NCBI RefSeq assembly: GCF_010389155.1
Contig: NC_057761.1
Coordinates: 57,224,587 to 57,288,586, forward strand
Direction: 5' to 3'
From: Erigeron canadensis
Taxonomy: Eukaryota > Streptophyta > Magnoliopsida > Asterales > Asteraceae
Length of the DNA: 64,000 nucleotides
Part shown: positions 60,402-64,000 of the stretch, one piece after another
Position numbering within the stretch: the stretch's first letter is position 1
Layout: each line of letters starts with the position of its first letter
Notes under the pieces: model-generated
Database searches by the model: none
The model's input: the letters and a program-made list of their open reading frames with translations, nothing else
Told to the model about the DNA's origin: nothing
Translations under genes and position numbers: made by a program

Positions 60402-61780
60402 TGGCGAAAGGTTATACTCAACGTTTCGGTGTTGATTATGATGAAACCTTTTCTCCAGTTGCGAACATTAGAGCTATTAGGATTCTCTTAGCCATAGCAG
60501 CGTACTATGACTTTGAGATATGACAAATGGATATTAAGACTGCCTTCTTAAATGGTTACTTGGTTGAAGAAGTCTATATGGATCAACCGGAAGGTTTTAT
60601 TGATCCAAAACATCCTAACAAAGTATGCAAGCTTCAAAGGTCCATTTATGGACTAAAGCAAGCATTAAGAAGTTGGAATAAATGGTTTGATGAAGAAATC
60701 AAAAAGTTTGGTTTTGTTCAAAATCCCTATGAGCCATGTGTATATCGCAAAGCTAGTGGGAGTAATGTTACTTTCCTTGTCTTATATGTCGATGACATAT
60801 TAATCATAGGAAAACACGTTCCAATGTTGCAAGATGTTAAATCCCATCTTGGAAAGTGTTTTGCCATGAAAGATTTAGGTTAAGCGGCATTTATTCTTGG
60901 AATCAAGATCTACCGAGATAGATCAAGGCGATTAATTGGACTAAGTCAAAGTGCTTATATTGATAAGATCTTGAAGCGATTCAAGATGGAGAACTCTAAG
61001 CGTGGGTCTATACCTATGCAAGAAGGACTTAGTTTATCTGTCAAACAAGGTGCTACTACGCCTAGTGAGGTGGAGCGTATGAGTAGAATTCCTTATGCTT
61101 CGGCTGTGGGATCTATTATGTATGCTGTTAGATGCACTAGACCCGATGTGGCGTTCGCGCAAAACTTCATTAGCCGATATCAACAGAATCCTGGTGAAAG
61201 TCTTTGGATTGCTGTTAAAAATATTCTGAAGTACCTACGAGCTACTAAAGATATATTTTTGGTGTATGGAGGAAATCCAGACTTAAAGCTCAAAGTGACC
61301 GGATACTGTGATGCTGGATTTCAAACTGATAAAGATGACACGAAGTCTCAATCAGGATTCGTCTTCGTTCTGAACGGAGGAGCTGTGGACTGGAAAAGCA
61401 AGAAGCAAACCACAGCTGCCATGTCTGCAACAGAGTTAGAGTACATTGCCGCCTCAGAAGCCGCAATGGAAGCAGTCTGGATAAGGAAGTTCATTAGCGG
61501 GCTTGACGTGATCCCCTAAAATGAATTACCCACTGATTTGTACTGTGATAATACCGGTGCATTAATCATTGCCAACGAACCCGGAGTTCAGAAAGGTGCC
61601 AGACATTATGCTACACGATATCACTATGTTCATGAGTAGATCGAACTAGGGGAGATCAATTTACTCAAAGTTCACACAGATTTTAACTTAGCTAATCCTT
61701 CCACAAAAGCTTTGTCTAGGCCCAAGCTTGAAAGGCATGTCGATGGCATAGGACTTAAATTAGCTAGTTATTTCATGTAA
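60402..61780 (+). pseudogene. Copia reverse transcriptase and RNase H, broken
   Basis: It begins inside the RT at KGYTQRFGVDYDETFSPVAN, followed by [13 protein letters not shown], the active-site block [10 protein letters not shown], and the RNase H region with SATELEYIAASEAAMEAVWI and a late KALSRPKLERH-like end. In-frame stops interrupt it after YDFEI, after AMKDLG, after GLDVIP and after YHYVHE. The N-terminal RT blocks and all of integrase are missing. It is a relic that cannot make an active polymerase. Confidence 0.92.
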
Positions 61781-62622
61781 ATCTGTTGTTTCAGTATTTG
61801 GATAAGGGATGTTAAACAATTTATATTTTCTATAATGAAATAAAGTACTTGATATGTTTGATTTCTCTCAATATTAAATTGTGTCCTATATTTGCATGTT
61901 TAATTCTTGAAAATTTTATTATTAAATATTCTAAATTGTCCATTGTTGATTAATTATATGGGAATATAATTAAACAAAGACAAATGTGAGTGATTGGTTA
62001 TATTCTTGGAATATGTAATGGATGGTTCCCACCAAACTCACATGATATCCATAGCGGATGCATATCGGACTACCCCACTAACGAATTATCACTTTATGGA
62101 TCATCGTCATTAAGTGAAATTCGTAAATGGTTACTTTTATTGATCCTTTGACTTGAGATACAAGTAGGTCAGCATGTATGAATCGCACTTAGTAGATGTA
62201 GTTCTAACTCACCTGAATAAGGGGGTACATAAAGGGCTATTTTCAGAAAGTGTCGTGAAGTATGATGACTGACACGTGTAGTCAATATTAGATTTGTTCC
62301 TTCAATTTGAAATTGAAGCATGATACCGTTTGGCGCCCTCATTAGGACTAATTAAAGATGTTTGCATGACCGTGCCCAAATAAATCCAGATGGTTCTCGA
62401 TTATATTTGGTAATCATTAATTAGTTATAGAATGAGAAACATAATCGTTAAATTATGAAATGACCTCGATCCATATTCATATTTAACTAAGGTATCTGAA
62501 CAAAGGGATAATAAATGACTTAACCGTTTAAAACAATACTTAAATCTTTTCGGGAGCATTGGCGTGTTGCTATACGCTAACCAATGTTATTACCTTCATT
62601 CGTTACGAGCTCAAGTGGGAGC
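61781..62622 (+). other. Copia 3' noncoding region with polypurine tract
   Basis: A noncoding stretch between the RNase H end and the right LTR. The final AAGTGGGAGC (62613-62622) is the polypurine tract that primes plus-strand synthesis. Confidence 0.75.
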
Positions 62623-63509
62623 TGTTAGAATATGATCACGTAAAATGAACGTATGTCCGAACAGTATTTAAGCCTACGGGGTCACACCTCAACGTGAATG
62701 TAACTATAATTAATTAATATATTAAATGTAATTTATTAATTAATTTGATCACGAAAAACTAACGGTCGTCTGTTAAATGTTAATAGCTAACGGTACTTAA
62801 CTGACGGATTTAACGGAGGAGACAATTGTGATTAAATGAAAATTTAAGAAACCCTCTAGAATATTCCTAGAGGGGGGGGGGGGGACGGCCACTTTGAAGG
62901 GTTTTTAGAAAACCCTAAACTTGTTTTTCAAGATAAAGTTTGGCTATAAATACAAACCCTTTTCTTAAGTTTTTCACACACACAATTATTAAGGTTTTCT
63001 AAAACCCTAAAATTCTCTCCTCCTCTCTCTCTCTTGGCTTCGGTCGTTCCACACAAAAACAAAGGGTTTCGGGTTTTGTTTGGTTCGTGTGAAAGGGTAT
63101 TAACAAAGGGTTGTTTGTTCGTGATCAAGTACTAGCATACGTACGTTCCAACGTTGTGTGTGCAATCGTAGAGAGGTTAATTTAAACCTTGTTCTTGTTT
63201 TAATCTCTCCAATATAAGGTACATATTCTATACTTTGGTTAATTAATTAAACTGTATAGATCTTGTCCTTTCCCTAATATGAACCTTGAGTCATCTACGC
63301 GACTGGCGCTTCAAAAGGCGAAACTCTCGTCGTAGTTTGGCGACCTAAGGGGCGGACACTTTTTGTTATCTAAAGGCGAAGACTCTGAAGTGGGCGAACA
63401 CTCGGCCCAGCGGGCGAACATGCCGGGCTCCGCGCACCTGCTGACACCTTTCGAAGCACTTTTTAGGTGCTTTGTGATTTGATTTGATAAATAGTTATAT
63501 AGCCCAACA
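62623..63509 (+). repeat. Right (3') LTR of the copia element
   Basis: 887 bp. It is nearly identical to the left LTR over about 665 bp, then carries an extra GC-rich block of about 190 bp (63,268-63,460) before the shared GTGCTTTGTGATTTGATTTG end. The G run is 13 long here against 15 in the left LTR. Confidence 0.92.
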
Positions 63510-63557
63510 GAAAAACATAATATAAAATTAATCTTGTATCTATCTATCTTAATCTTA

Positions 63558-64000
63558 TCTTAATATATACTATAAGACGGTTGAACTAATGACTTATTAA
63601 CCAATCAAATTGCTTAATTTTATCAAATTGACTCTCGCTTATGTCATCATTTAGATTAACTATAAATTAAAAAATCCTAATAATCATTATCCAAATATAC
63701 TATTATATTAATATTTATATTAATTTGTAAAAAAAAAGTCTCATTAATTTACATTTTTTTGTTTTCCATCAATAATTTATACTTTTGAGCCCTGAAAATT
63801 CAACTTATATATATTTTTAACCATCAACTTGAGAAGTTTTTTTGTATATATATTTAATTTTAATAATCAACATGATAATTTTATTTTAGAATTACAATAT
63901 TTATATATTTAGTTTTTTAAAGTTATAATCGTCACTCAAATCAAGAGTTCTAATTGTTATCAAAGAATATGAAAAACAATCCTAATTGTTATCTAATTAT
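63558..64000 (+). mobile_element. Putative Helitron 5' end, continues past the window
   Basis: TCTTAATATATACTATAAGA preceded by A resembles the 5' start of a widespread plant Helitron group, and the following GACTTATTAACCAATCAAAT and TTATGTCATCATTT are consistent with it from memory. The 3' end is outside the window. Confidence 0.4.

Larger units (their letters stand above)
53700..63509 (+). mobile_element. Composite Ty1/copia LTR retrotransposon, non-autonomous
   Basis: Outer LTRs at 53700-54398 and 62623-63509 begin TGTTAGAATATG and end in ACA. A primer binding site follows the left LTR and a purine tract precedes the right one. Flanking 5-mers are AAAAA and GAAAA, an imperfect duplication. 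The order gag, protease, RT, RNase H identifies the copia class, except that integrase and the RT N-terminus are absent. In their place lies a second LTR element (57112-60399). Gag and RT contain several stops, so mobility would need proteins in trans. The outer LTRs differ by only about 15 substitutions over roughly 665 aligned bases by my count. Confidence 0.92.

Noticed and set aside
54007..63128. Matching minus-strand 66-codon frames in both copia LTRs (54,007-54,207 and 62,928-63,128)
   Set aside because: The frames are conserved only because the LTRs are copies. They are antisense to the leader, with no domain or independent promoter evidence.

Overview
The window is nuclear DNA from a eudicot plant, most likely an asterid and probably Asteraceae. 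The evidence is GT-AG introns, a nuclear tRNA-Phe, very AT-rich intergenic DNA and dense plant transposons (copia, L1-type LINE, Au-like SINE, Helitron, hAT, MULE, CACTA, Harbinger-type). The family-level placement is inference and no species is named.

Layout. 1-2,100: a Helitron end, a MULE-type MITE and empty AT-rich DNA. 2,128-6,676 (+): a six-exon ESCRT-III subunit gene, VPS24/CHMP3. 6,677-12,600: intergenic with a hAT MITE, two SINEs and a Helitron. 12,613-16,235 (+): a seven-exon serine carboxypeptidase-like gene of the SCPL48/49 type. 16,907-16,979 (+): tRNA-Phe(GAA). 17,293-19,337 (+): a nine-exon METTL21-type methyltransferase gene. 19,526-24,933 (-): a tandem pair of alpha-L-fucosidase (FUC1-type) copies. 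The proximal copy is a pseudogene whose C-terminal segment is repeated four times. The distal copy is intact, and a remnant of the methyltransferase last exon lies between them. 25,000-38,400: transposon-rich, with Helitrons (one nested inside another), a CACTA-like hairpin, two LINE fragments and one unrecognised small gene candidate. 38,474-40,412 (+): an R2R3-MYB gene of subgroup 14 (RAX/Blind/MYB36 type). 40,413-50,200: AT-rich intergenic with MITEs, Helitron ends and a SINE. 50,223-52,523 (+): a six-exon 4-coumarate:CoA ligase-like gene (4CLL7 type) with a peroxisomal C-terminus. 53,700-63,509 (+): a composite Ty1/copia element with near-identical outer LTRs. Its integrase region is replaced by a second, noncoding LTR element that carries an array of TGACGTCA-centred palindromes. 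63,558-end: the start of another Helitron.

The protein genes are unrelated housekeeping, secretory and regulatory genes that do not form a pathway. The most distinctive signals are the composite copia element, whose inner LTRs look older than its outer ones, the palindrome array inside it, the methyltransferase/fucosidase segmental duplication with its fourfold internal repeat, and a Helitron insertion whose ends can be read exactly from the interrupted host copy. All coordinates and splice sites were read by eye, without alignment software.
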